A stretch of 64,000 nt of DNA from Paraburkholderia heleia NBRC 101817 (GTDB lineage Bacteria > Pseudomonadota > Gammaproteobacteria > Burkholderiales > Burkholderiaceae), in NCBI RefSeq assembly GCF_000739775.1, contig NZ_BBJH01000013.1, positions 62,001-126,000 on the forward strand, written 5' to 3'. Within the stretch, counting starts at the first letter, position 1; every line of letters starts with the position of its first letter. The position numbers and the translations under genes are program-made. The notes beneath the pieces are model-generated. The model ran no database searches. It worked only from the letters and a program-made list of their open reading frames with translations, and was not told the DNA's origin. Positions 31,550 through 40,700 of the stretch are shown here, piece by piece.

Positions 31550-32953
31550 ATGGCACAACGTTTCGATGCGATCGTGATCGGCACGGGGCAAAGCGGCCCG
31601 CCTCTCGCGGTGCGGCTTGGCGAGAGCGGCCGCAAGACCGCGGTGATCGAGCGCGCGTCATTCGGCGGGACCTGCGTGAACGTGGGCTGCACGCCGACCA
31701 AGGCTTATGTCGCCTGCGCGCGTGCAGCCCACGTCGCGCGCCATGCGGCGGACTTCGGCGTGCAACTCGGCAAGGGCGCGCAGCCCGGCGACGTGCGCGT
31801 CGACCTCGCGGTCGTGAAGGCGCGCAAGGAACGCATCATCGGGGCGTCGCGCGATGGTGTCGAGCAGTGGCTGCGCCATGCGCCCAACGTCAGCGTGTTC
31901 AACGGGCACGCGCGCTTCACGGGCGCCCATACGGTGCGCGTGGCTGCGCACGACGGCGCGCAGATCGATCTCGAAGCGCCCGAGATCTTCATCAACACGG
32001 GCACGCGCGCGCAGATTCCTGCCATGCCCGGCATCGATACGATCCGCTACGAAACCAACTCGACGCTGCTTGCGCTGGAGCAATTGCCCGAGCATCTGGC
32101 AATCTGCGGCGGCAGCTACGTCGCGCTCGAATTCGCGCAGATGTTCCGCCGCTTCGGCAGCCGCGTGACGGTGCTCGTGCGCGGGCGGCGCGTGCTCGCG
32201 CGCGAGGACGAGGATTATTCGCGCGCGGTACAGGAGGTGCTCGCCCGTGAAGGCGTGGAATTCCGCTTCGGCGCAGAGCCGCGCAGCGTCGCACCGCTGG
32301 ATGGCCAGGCGGGCGTTCGCGTCGTGCTCGACAGCGGACCGCTCGACGTTTCGCATCTGCTGTTCGCGACCGGGCGCCTGCCGAACACGGACGATCTGGG
32401 GCTGGACGCGGCGGGCATCGAGCGCGACGCCCACGGGCTCATCGCCGTGGACGGCGAGTTGCGCACGCGCGTAGAGGGCGTCTGGGCGCTCGGCGACGTG
32501 AATGGCCGCGGCGCTTTCACGCACACGTCGTACGACGACTTTCAGATCGTCGCGGCGAATTTGCTGGACGGCAAAATGCGCAGCGCCGACACACGCATTC
32601 CCGCCTACGCGGTGTACGTCGACCCGCCGCTTGCGCGCGTCGGCATGAGCGAGCGCGAAGTGCGCGAGCGTGGCAAACCCGCGCTCATCGCCACGATGCC
32701 GATGTCGCGCGTGGGCCGCGCGCGCGAACGCGGCGAGACGGACGGCTTCATGAAGGCGCTGGTGGACCCGCAGACGCAGCGTATCCTCGGCGCGGCGATC
32801 TTCGGTATCGAGGGGGACGAGGCGATCCACACGTTCATCGACACGATGACGGCCGACGCGCCCTATACGACGCTGCAATACGCGATGCATGTCCACCCGA
32901 CCGTGAGCGAGCTCGTGCCGACCTTGCTCGACGGCCTGAAACCGCTCGAATGA
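31550..32953 (+). CDS. FAD-dependent pyridine nucleotide-disulfide oxidoreductase (mercuric reductase-like), 467 aa
   Basis: GTGQSGPPLA at residues 11-20 is the FAD-binding loop, and GGTCVNVGCTPTK carries the redox pair Cys42 and Cys47. The NAD(P)-binding part follows (LAICGGSYVALEFAQMFRRF near residue 183), then GDVNGRGAFTHTS, and the C-terminal dimer domain has HVHPTVSELVP with the catalytic His. The layout is that of mercuric reductase, dihydrolipoamide dehydrogenase and relatives, but there is no heavy-metal domain or C-terminal Cys pair, so the substrate is unknown. The start has AAGGAGGGCGAC upstream. Confidence 0.85.
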   Translation: MAQRFDAIVIGTGQSGPPLAVRLGESGRKTAVIERASFGGTCVNVGCTPTKAYVACARAAHVARHAADFGVQLGKGAQPGDVRVDLAVVKARKERIIGASRDGVEQWLRHAPNVSVFNGHARFTGAHTVRVAAHDGAQIDLEAPEIFINTGTRAQIPAMPGIDTIRYETNSTLLALEQLPEHLAICGGSYVALEFAQMFRRFGSRVTVLVRGRRVLAREDEDYSRAVQEVLAREGVEFRFGAEPRSVAPLDGQAGVRVVLDSGPLDVSHLLFATGRLPNTDDLGLDAAGIERDAHGLIAVDGELRTRVEGVWALGDVNGRGAFTHTSYDDFQIVAANLLDGKMRSADTRIPAYAVYVDPPLARVGMSEREVRERGKPALIATMPMSRVGRARERGETDGFMKALVDPQTQRILGAAIFGIEGDEAIHTFIDTMTADAPYTTLQYAMHVHPTVSELVPTLLDGLKPLE

Positions 32954-32963
32954 GCGCATTTGC

Positions 32964-33338
32964 ATGAACGAACCGAACACCGCCTCATTCGGCAATCTCT
33001 TCGCAGGCATCGACCGCGACGCCAGTGAAGAGCGCTTCGATACGCTCGTTTCGCGCGACGGGGTGGTGATCGAGCGCATCGTCTCCACGGGTCAGGCGAG
33101 CCCGCCGGGTTTCTGGTACGACGACGCGCGCGAGGAGTGGGTCGTGCTTCTTGCCGGCGCGGCGACGCTGGAATTCGAGGACACGGCTGTGCCGCCGCGA
33201 CGCCTGCTGCCCGGCGACTATGTGCACATTCCGGCGCACTGCCGGCATCGCGTCTCGTGGACCGATCCGAGCGTGCCGAGCGTGTGGCTCGCGGTGTATA
33301 TCGGCGCAGCGGCCGCCGAGGGCGGCGGCAAGGCATGA
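32964..33338 (+). CDS. Cupin domain protein, 124 aa
   Basis: The product is a single small cupin barrel. EEWVVLLAGAATLEFED holds the start of cupin motif 1, and LPGDYVHIPAHCRHRVSW holds motif 2 with its His residues. Cupins of this size often bind a metal and act as isomerases, dioxygenases or sensors. It starts 10 bases after the reductase gene and is likely in its operon. The ligand cannot be told from the sequence. Confidence 0.8.
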   Translation: MNEPNTASFGNLFAGIDRDASEERFDTLVSRDGVVIERIVSTGQASPPGFWYDDAREEWVVLLAGAATLEFEDTAVPPRRLLPGDYVHIPAHCRHRVSWTDPSVPSVWLAVYIGAAAAEGGGKA

Positions 33339-33379
33339 GCGCGGCGATAATCGGCAGGACTCAACCGGAACGCCACGTC

Positions 33380-33859
33380 ATGTCCGCGAAACATCCGCTA
33401 CGTATCGCACTGGTTGCCGACACGCACAACCTGCTGCGTCCGGAGTTGCTCGCCTTCGTCGAGGGCGCGGATGCCATCGTGCATGCGGGCGACATCTGCG
33501 AAAAGCGCGTGCTCGACACGCTCGCGGCCATCGCGCCGCTCACCGCCGTGCGCGGCAACAACGATCGTGGCTTGTGGGCCGACGCGTTGCCGGTGCAGAC
33601 TACCGTCGCGCTGGGTGGGATCCGGCTCGCGGTGGTTCACGAACTGCCCGACCTGCAGGGCGATCCCGCAGCCGACGGCATCGCTGCTGTCGTGAGCGGG
33701 CATTCGCACAAACCCGCACTCGAAACGCGCGCAGGCGTGCTGTACGTGAACCCCGGCAGCGCGGGGCCGCGCCGCTTCAGGCTGCCGATCTCGGCGGCAA
33801 TGCTGACGATCGGCAGCCAAGGCGTACTGGACGTCGAGCACGTCAATCTCGTCGAATAG
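33380..33859 (+). CDS. Metallophosphoesterase, YfcE/MJ0936-like, 159 aa
   Basis: The five metal-binding motifs are present in order: DTHN near residue 14, HAGD near 36, GNNDRG near 59, SGHSH near 108, and NPGS near 126. This is the small phosphodiesterase type with two metals in the active site. I chose ATG 33380; the ATG at 33335 overlaps the cupin stop as ATGA and would add 15 residues. It is the third gene of a reductase-cupin-phosphoesterase run ending at the terminator at 33881-33907. Confidence 0.85.
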   Translation: MSAKHPLRIALVADTHNLLRPELLAFVEGADAIVHAGDICEKRVLDTLAAIAPLTAVRGNNDRGLWADALPVQTTVALGGIRLAVVHELPDLQGDPAADGIAAVVSGHSHKPALETRAGVLYVNPGSAGPRRFRLPISAAMLTIGSQGVLDVEHVNLVE

Positions 33860-33880
33860 CCGTCAGTGAGCGCCAGAACA

Positions 33881-33907
33881 AAGGCCAGCACGAAGCTGGC
33901 CTTTTTG
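33881..33907 (+). terminator. Rho-independent terminator
   Basis: AAGGCCAGC and GCTGGCCTT form a 9-bp stem with loop ACGAA, followed by TTTG. It stands between the converging phosphoesterase and transporter genes and may serve both. Confidence 0.85.
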
Positions 33908-33925
33908 CGTTGCAGTGGTGCCGTA

Positions 33926-35392
33926 TCAGGCGCGCACGGCATTGGCGACGGCGTATTCCTCGTCGAGTTCGCGCGCGAGACGCACACCGCGCAGCACCGC
34001 ATGCGCTTCCGCCCTGGTGCTCACGCTCGGCGCGGAGCCCGGCAGCGGGCGGCGCGCCGTTTCATGCAGCGCCAGTACCGAGACGATGCCGATGACGGCC
34101 GCGCCCATCAGGTAGTACGCGGGCATCATGAGGTTCTGCGTGTGTTCGACGAGCCATGCCGCCACGAGCGGCGTGGTGCCGCCGAACAGCGACACCGACA
34201 CGTTGAAGCCGATGGCGAGCGCGCCATAGCGGATCGCGGTCGGGAACAGCGCCGGCAGCGCCGAGGGCATCACGCCCGTGAAGCACGAGAGCAGCGCGCC
34301 GAGAATCAGGAGACCGAAAAACACCGGCACGAGCGAGCCCGTCTGGATCAGCGTGAGCGACGGGATCGACAGCAGGATCAAGCCCACGCAGCCCGCGAGC
34401 ATCACCGGCTTGCGGCCCACGGCGTCGGAGAGGCGGCCGAACGCGAGCGTCATCGGCATCATCAGCACCATCACGATCAGCACGAGGAAGAGGCCGTGCG
34501 TCTCGTTGAAGTGCAGCGTCGCCGAGAGGTAGCTCGGCAGGTACGACAGCGCCATGTAGTCGGTCACGTTGAAGATCAGCACGAGACCCACGCACAGCAG
34601 GAACGGGCGCAGATGCTGCGTCAGCAGCGAATGCAGCGTGAGCTTCGGGCGCGTGTGCTCTTCGGCTTCGCGCAGCTCCGCTTCGCGCTTGAACGCGGGC
34701 GTTTCTTCGAGCTTCATGCGGATATAGAGGCCCACGAGGCCGAGCGGACCCGCGATCATGAACGGCACGCGCCAGCCCCAGTCGAGCAGCTGCTGGTGCG
34801 AGAGCACGGCGGTCAGCACGGCAACCGTGCCCGCGCCGAACACGTAGCCGATCAGCGTGCCGAACTCGAGGAAGCTGCCCATGAAGCCGCGGCGCTTGTC
34901 GGTGGCGAATTCGGCGATGAAGGTCGCGGCGCCCCCGTATTCGCCGCCGGTCGAGAAGCCCTGAACGAGGCGCGCCACGAGCAGCAGCGCCGGCGCGGCA
35001 ATGCCGATCGACTGGTACGAGGGGATCAGGCCGATGGCGAAGGTGCCGCAGGCCATCATGATCATCGTCATCGCGAGCACGCGCTGGCGGCCGATGCGGT
35101 CGCCGAGCGGCCCGAACACCATCCCGCCGATCGGTCGCACGAGGAACGCGGCCGCGAATGTGCCGAACGTGGCGATGAGCTGCGCCGAAGCGCTGCTCGA
35201 CGGGAAGAACACCTGGCCGAGCGTGACGGCGATGTAGCTGTACACGCCGAAGTCGAACCATTCCATGGCGTTGCCGAGCGCCATGGCGCCGACGGCGCGT
35301 TTGAGGAGGCTGTTGTCGACGATCGTGATGTCGTCGAGGGTGAGGTCGGTCTGGGCCGACGCGCCGGAAGTGGAAGCGGTCAAGGTCTGCAT
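33926..35392 (-). CDS. MFS transporter, metabolite:H+ symporter (ProP-like), 488 aa
   Basis: The start is ATG 35392; longer in-frame extensions upstream are not membrane-like. Twelve hydrophobic helices can be drawn, beginning near residue 35 with MALGNAMEWFDFGVYSY. The loop GDRIGRQRVLAM is the MFS signature, and RLVQGFSTGGEYGGA is the MHS-family landmark found in ProP, ShiA, KgtP and relatives. These import osmoprotectants or organic acids with protons. A C-terminal coiled coil as in E. coli ProP is not evident, so a dicarboxylate or other substrate is equally possible. Confidence 0.85.
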   Translation of the reverse strand: MQTLTASTSGASAQTDLTLDDITIVDNSLLKRAVGAMALGNAMEWFDFGVYSYIAVTLGQVFFPSSSASAQLIATFGTFAAAFLVRPIGGMVFGPLGDRIGRQRVLAMTMIMMACGTFAIGLIPSYQSIGIAAPALLLVARLVQGFSTGGEYGGAATFIAEFATDKRRGFMGSFLEFGTLIGYVFGAGTVAVLTAVLSHQQLLDWGWRVPFMIAGPLGLVGLYIRMKLEETPAFKREAELREAEEHTRPKLTLHSLLTQHLRPFLLCVGLVLIFNVTDYMALSYLPSYLSATLHFNETHGLFLVLIVMVLMMPMTLAFGRLSDAVGRKPVMLAGCVGLILLSIPSLTLIQTGSLVPVFFGLLILGALLSCFTGVMPSALPALFPTAIRYGALAIGFNVSVSLFGGTTPLVAAWLVEHTQNLMMPAYYLMGAAVIGIVSVLALHETARRPLPGSAPSVSTRAEAHAVLRGVRLARELDEEYAVANAVRA

Positions 35393-35949
35393 CTCCAATG
35401 ACTGCGACGGACCCACGCGGGCCCGCCACGGTTGCCGGAGAGTGCCGTTTCGCGATAGCGGCGACATTTCGCGCACGGCACGCCGCGTGACGTCGGAGAC
35501 GAAGGCGGGCCGATGCTGCATCGCACAAGGCGAGCGGCGCACGAAAGCAAAGCTGAAGTGTCGCGAAACGACACTCGGACAAATTGTGTTTAACGTTGCG
35601 CCTGCGTGGCCGTGGATGGGGGGCAGGGCGCATGAGGACGCCGGACCGGCACGGGGTGCCTTGGGGTTGCCTGGTCTGAGCGCCGCTGAAACGAAAAAGA
35701 AGCCCGCGTGGCGGAGCGTTCCTTTTGTCATATGCGCATTCGGGATAATGGCGTCTTGGGGCGCCGTGCCGAATGCAATTGATGGCTAATGCCTGTTGAA
35801 CGAGGCCACATATTAGCACGATAGCGAAAGATAGCGCAAACCCCACTATCTGCAAAGATTCGGGGCGCGGGCTGCAAGCCCCGTGCGGCGGGGGATTGCG
35901 CGGTTTCGATGGAACCGTTTCCGCGGCCCGGAAAACGCATGAAGTGCAT
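35393..35949. other. Intergenic, no supported gene
   Basis: About 560 bases between the transporter start and the YggX terminator. Short frames here lack ribosome-binding sites. It should contain the transporter promoter, but I cannot point to a clear -35/-10 pair. Confidence 0.4.
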
Positions 35950-35977
35950 AAAAAAACCGCGCCGGGGGCGCGGTTTT
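35950..35977 (-). terminator. Rho-independent terminator
   Basis: AACCGCGCC (35955-35963) pairs with GGCGCGGTT (35967-35975). On the minus strand it is followed by a run of U. It ends the transcript of the YggX-type gene. Confidence 0.85.
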
Positions 35978-36039
35978 GCGAGGGATTGGACGGCTTTTTT
36001 TGCCTGCCAGTGCCAGATCCCGGTGCGCAGCGTAAGGCT

Positions 36040-36315
36040 TTAGCCTTCGGTCGGCGGCACGTAGCCCGAAGCCTGGTCGGCGCCTTCGCCGAAGAAGAAC
36101 TTTTCCGTCTGCTTCATCAGGTACTGACGCGCGCGCGGATCGGCCATGTTCAGGCGGTTTTCGTTGATCAGCATGGTTTGCTGCTTGAGCCACTGCTGCC
36201 ACGCTTCCTTTGAGACGTTTTCATAAATGCGCTTGCCGAGATCGCCCGGCAGCGGCGGAAAGTCGAGTCCCTCGGCTTCCTTGCCGAGCTTCGCGCATTG
36301 GATCATACGGGCCAT
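36040..36315 (-). CDS. yggX: Fe(2+)-trafficking / oxidative damage protection protein, YggX family, 91 aa
   Basis: The family signature is complete: [20 protein letters not shown] at the start, [39 protein letters not shown], and a C-terminal FFFGEGAD. YggX-type proteins protect iron-sulfur clusters and help iron pass to targets; Cys7 is conserved. The length matches the family. It sits downstream of argA on the same strand, 43 bases away, so the two may be co-transcribed. Confidence 0.92.
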   Translation of the reverse strand: MARMIQCAKLGKEAEGLDFPPLPGDLGKRIYENVSKEAWQQWLKQQTMLINENRLNMADPRARQYLMKQTEKFFFGEGADQASGYVPPTEG

Positions 36316-36358
36316 GCTGTGCTTCTCCTGTAGTCGTATGTGAGGTGGGCGGCGCCGC

Positions 36359-37750
36359 TCAGAGCTGTTTCATCAGCACGAGCGATTTGCGCTGCCAGTT
36401 GTAGAGGCGGCGGCGGTCTTCGGGCAGGTCGTCCACCGTTGCCTTGACGAAGCCGCGCTTCAGGAACCAGTGTTCGGTGCGGGTGGTGAGCACGAAAATG
36501 CGTGTGAGGCCGCGCGCCCGTGCGCGCTGCTCGATGCGGCGCAAGAGGCGTTCGCCGTCGCCGGAGCCCTGCGCTTCGGGCGAGACCGTGAGGCACGCCA
36601 TTTCGCCGATGCGCTCCTGCGAATACGCGTACAGCGCCGCGCAGCCGAACAGCACGCCATCGTGCTCGATCACCGAGAAGTGGTCGATGTCGCGCTCGAT
36701 CTGGTGGCGCCCTCGCCGCACGAGCGTGCCGTCGGTTTCGAGCGGCTCGATCAGCGTGAGAATGCCGCCGACGTCGTCGGGCGTGGCTTCGCGCAGACTT
36801 TCCAGATTCTCGTACGAGATCATGGTGCCCACGCCGTCGTGCAGGAACAGTTCGAGCAGCACGCTGCCGTCGAGCGCGTAGGGAATGATGTGCGCGCGGC
36901 CCACGCCGCCGCGGCAGGCGCGAATGGAGTGCTTCAGATAGAAACCCTCGTCGCCGAGCACCGTGCCGCCTTCCTGCAGCTTGTAGGCGTCGTCGAGCGA
37001 CAATTCGCGGATCAGCTCGCCTTCCTCGTCGATGAGCCCCTGCGTTTCCGTGAGGAAAATGATCTTGTCGGCGCGCAGCGCAATGGCCGCCGCCGAGGCA
37101 ACGTCTTCCATCGACAGATTGAACGCCTCGCCCGTGGGCGAAAATCCGAGCGGCGAGAGCAGCACGAGCTTGCGGCTCGCGAGCGAGTGGCGGATCGAAT
37201 CGGCGTCGATCTTGCGCACGACGCCCGTGTGCTGGAAGTCCACGCCGTCGAGAATGCCGACCGGCCGCGCCGTCACGAAATTGCCCGACACCACGCTGAT
37301 ATGCGCGTGCGCCATTGGCGTGTTCGGCAGACCCTGGCTGATCGCGGCCTCGATATCGAGACGCACTTCACCGGCCGCTTCCTTCGCCGATTCGAGCGCG
37401 CGGGCGTTGGTGATGCGCATGCCGTGCGAGAACTCGGACTCGACGCCATGCAGGCTCATCTGCTCCTCGACCTGTGGGCGCGAACCGTGCACGAGCACGA
37501 TCTGGATGCCCATGGCCTGCAGGAGCGCGATGTCGGCGACGAGCGCGTTGAGCAGGTTCTGGTGCACGACCTCGCCGCCGAAACCGACCACGAACGTCTT
37601 GCCCTGGAACGCGTGGATGTAGGGCGCGACCGATCGCATCCAGTCGACGAACTGCGCGTGCTGCGCCATGAGCTGCGAGTTGGAATCCGCAGCGGCGGCG
37701 CAGGCCGGCGCGCTGGCGGTGGCGGGGACGAGGTCGGTTTGGGAATTCAT
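36359..37750 (-). CDS. argA: N-acetylglutamate synthase, 463 aa
   Basis: ArgA makes N-acetylglutamate from glutamate and acetyl-CoA, the first step of arginine synthesis. The N-terminal half is an amino-acid-kinase fold ([34 protein letters not shown]). The C-terminal half is a GNAT acetyltransferase ([20 protein letters not shown], the acetyl-CoA loop, near residue 400). The start at ATG 37750 leaves out an upstream basic stretch that is not conserved in type. The promoter is shared with hrpA. Feedback control by arginine is expected for the family. Confidence 0.92.
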   Translation of the reverse strand: MNSQTDLVPATASAPACAAAADSNSQLMAQHAQFVDWMRSVAPYIHAFQGKTFVVGFGGEVVHQNLLNALVADIALLQAMGIQIVLVHGSRPQVEEQMSLHGVESEFSHGMRITNARALESAKEAAGEVRLDIEAAISQGLPNTPMAHAHISVVSGNFVTARPVGILDGVDFQHTGVVRKIDADSIRHSLASRKLVLLSPLGFSPTGEAFNLSMEDVASAAAIALRADKIIFLTETQGLIDEEGELIRELSLDDAYKLQEGGTVLGDEGFYLKHSIRACRGGVGRAHIIPYALDGSVLLELFLHDGVGTMISYENLESLREATPDDVGGILTLIEPLETDGTLVRRGRHQIERDIDHFSVIEHDGVLFGCAALYAYSQERIGEMACLTVSPEAQGSGDGERLLRRIEQRARARGLTRIFVLTTRTEHWFLKRGFVKATVDDLPEDRRRLYNWQRKSLVLMKQL

Positions 37751-37759
37751 GCCCGGGAT

Positions 37760-37765
37760 TATAAT
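37760..37765. promoter_or_regulatory. Shared TATAAT -10 element between argA and hrpA
   Basis: TATAAT lies 9 bases ahead of the hrpA ATG. The flanking ATTATAAT is its own reverse complement, so the same bases can act as a -10 for argA on the other strand. Either transcript would start close to its own ATG, suggesting very short leaders. No strong -35 is visible. Confidence 0.45.
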
Positions 37766-37773
37766 GCGCCCCC

Positions 37774-40700
37774 ATGTCGAATGTACCCAAAAGACCTGCC
37801 TCGGCGCAGGGCAGCAACACCCCGGCCGGGAAGCAAACAGCGCAGGACGGCGCGAAAGCGAAGAGCGCGTCGCAGAAGTATGGCGGCGGGCAAAAACCCG
37901 CGTCGTCGGACAAGCTTGCCGCGCTCGCGGGCGGCGGCGCGCGCGCGCAGGACAAGCGTGCGGCGCAGACACAACCGCAGACGCAACGGCAGACGCAACG
38001 GCAGACGCAACGGCAGACGCCGCCGCGCGCACCGCGCACGAACGTCGAGCCGAACAAGATCCCGCCCGTCACGTTCCCCGAAGCGTTGCCGGTCTCCGGC
38101 CGCCGTGAAGAGATCGCGCGTGCGATTGCGCGGAATCAGGTCGTGATCGTGAGCGGCGAAACCGGCTCGGGCAAGACCACGCAGCTGCCGAAGATCGCGC
38201 TCGCGCTGGGCCGCGGCCTCGGCGCGGGCGGCACGGGCCTGATCGGCCATACGCAACCGCGCCGGATTGCGGCTTCGGCCACCGCGCGGCGCATTGCCGA
38301 CGAACTCAATACGCCGTTCGGCGAAGTGGTCGGCTACAAGGTGCGCTTTACCGACAATCTCTCGCCGGGCGCCTCGGTCAAGCTCATGACCGACGGCATT
38401 TTGCTCGCGGAGACGCAAACCGATCCGCTGCTCAAAGCCTACGATACGATCATCATCGACGAGGCGCACGAGCGCAGCCTGAACATCGACTTCCTGCTCG
38501 GCTATCTGAAGGAGATTCTGCCGCGCCGGCCCGATCTGAAGCTGATCGTGACGTCGGCGACCATCGACGCCGATCGCTTCGCGCGCCACTTCGGCAGCGA
38601 GGCAAAGCCCGCGCCCGTGATCGAAGTGAGCGGGCGGCTGTACCCCGTCGAGGTGCGCTATCGCCCGGTGCAGGAAGACAGCCCGGCGGTGAAGAATGCG
38701 CAGGGCACGACGGGTCGCGAAAAAGGCGCGAAGTCGCAACGCGACACGGATCGCGACCTGATGGAGGCCATCGTCGATGCGGTCGACGAACTCTGCCGCG
38801 AAGGCTCCGGCGACGTGCTCGTGTTCCTGCCCGGCGAGCGCGAGATTCGCGACGCTGCGCAAGCGCTGCGCAAGCATCATCCGCCGCACACGGAAATCCT
38901 GCCGCTGTTCGCGCGGCTTTCCGCGCAGGAGCAGGAGCGCGTATTCAAGCCGTCGAACGCCCGCCGCATCGTGCTCGCGACCAATGTGGCCGAAACGTCG
39001 CTCACGGTGCCGGGCATCCGCTACGTGATCGATACGGGCCTCGCGCGCGTGAAGCGTTATTCGTATCGCAACAAGGTCGAGCAGCTGCAGATCGAGCCGA
39101 TTGCGCAGGCGGCGGCGAACCAGCGCGCCGGCCGTTGCGGGCGCGTCGCGGACGGCATCTGCATCCGGCTTTACGAGGAAGCGGATTTCATCGCGCGGCC
39201 GCGCTTCTCCGATCCGGAAATCCTGCGCTCGTCGCTCGCCGCCGTGATTCTGCGCATGAAGTCGCTGCATCTCACGGCGATCGAGACGTTCCCGTTTATC
39301 GAACCGCCGCCGGGCCGCGCGATCGCCGACGGCTATCAACTGCTCAACGAACTCGGCGCCGTGGACGACGACAACGCGCTCACGCCGCTGGGCCGCGAAC
39401 TCGCACGCCTGCCGCTCGATCCGCGTGTGGGCCGCATGATTCTCGGCGCACGCGACGAGCAGGCGCTGCGCGAAGTGCTCATCATCGCGAGCGCGCTTTC
39501 GGTGCAGGATCCGCGCGACCGGCCGATCGAGGCGCAGGAGCAGGCAGACCAGGCGCATCGCCGGTTTGCCGACGAGCGCTCCGAGTTTCTCCAGTGGCTC
39601 AGGATCTGGGCCTGGTTCGAAGAGGCCGTCGCGCACAAGAAGTCCAACCGGCAACTACTGGATGCATGCCGCGCGAATTTTCTGTCGCACTTGCGTCTGC
39701 GCGAATGGCGCGACGTGCATTCGCAATTGCTGACGGTGGTGCGCGAGCATGGCTGGCGCATCAACGAAGCCGACGCGACCTACGAGCAGATCCATCACGC
39801 GCTGCTCACGGGCCTGCTCGGCAATATCGGCCTGAAGGCCGACGACGAGCCGCATTACCTCGGCGCGCGCGGCATCAAGTTCCACCTGTGGCCGGGCTCG
39901 GCGCTCGTGAAGAAGGCGGGGCGCTGGGTCGTGGCCGCGGAGCTTGTCGAAACGAGCCGCCTCTACGCGCGCTGCATCGCGAAGATCGAGCCCGAGTGGC
40001 TCGAGAAGGTGGGCGCCCATTTGCTGAAGAGGTCGCTCTCCGAGCCGCATTGGGAAAAGCGCGCGGCGCAGGTGAGCGCATTCGAGCGCGGGGTGCTGTA
40101 TGGCCTGCCGGTGTATCAACGCCGGCGCGTGGCGTTCGGCAAGCAGGACCCGGCGCGTGCGCGCGAACTCTTCATTCGCGGCGCGCTGGTGGAAGGCGAA
40201 TTCGACACGAAGCTGGCGTTCTTCGCGCACAACCGCAAACTGCTCGCCGATATCGAGCAACTCGAACACAAGTCGCGCCGCCAGGACGTGCTGGTGGACG
40301 ACGAGCTGATCTACGGCTTCTACGATCAGGCGATTCCCGAAAGCATCTATTCTGGCACGTCGTTCGAACGCTGGTATCGCGACGAGGTGCGCAAGGGCGG
40401 ACAGCCCGAGGACAAGCTGCGTCTCCTGTACCTCTCGCGCGACGACCTGATGCGCCACGAAGCGGCGGGCGTGACGACCGACCTGTTCCCGAAGCGCATG
40501 ACGATGTCGGGCGTGGCGATGGCGCTCACGTATCACTTCGAGCCGGGCTCGCCGCGCGACGGCGTGACGCTCGCGGTGCCGCTCTACGCGCTCAACCAGG
40601 TCGACGCGCGCCGCTGCGAATGGCTCGTGCCGGGCATGCTCAAGGAGAAGGCGCAACTGCTCCTGAAGTCGCTGCCGCAGAAGTTGCGCCGCCACTGCGT

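Noticed and set aside
31658..33088. A 476-codon minus-strand ORF
   Set aside because: It lies fully opposite the disulfide oxidoreductase and cupin genes; composition is typical of an antisense frame.
33866..35401. A 511-codon plus-strand ORF rich in Arg, His and Glu
   Set aside because: It is the complement of the ProP-like transporter and shows no fold or start signal.
36470..38146. A 558-codon plus-strand ORF across argA
   Set aside because: Antisense shadow of argA; the divergent start of hrpA also overlaps it.
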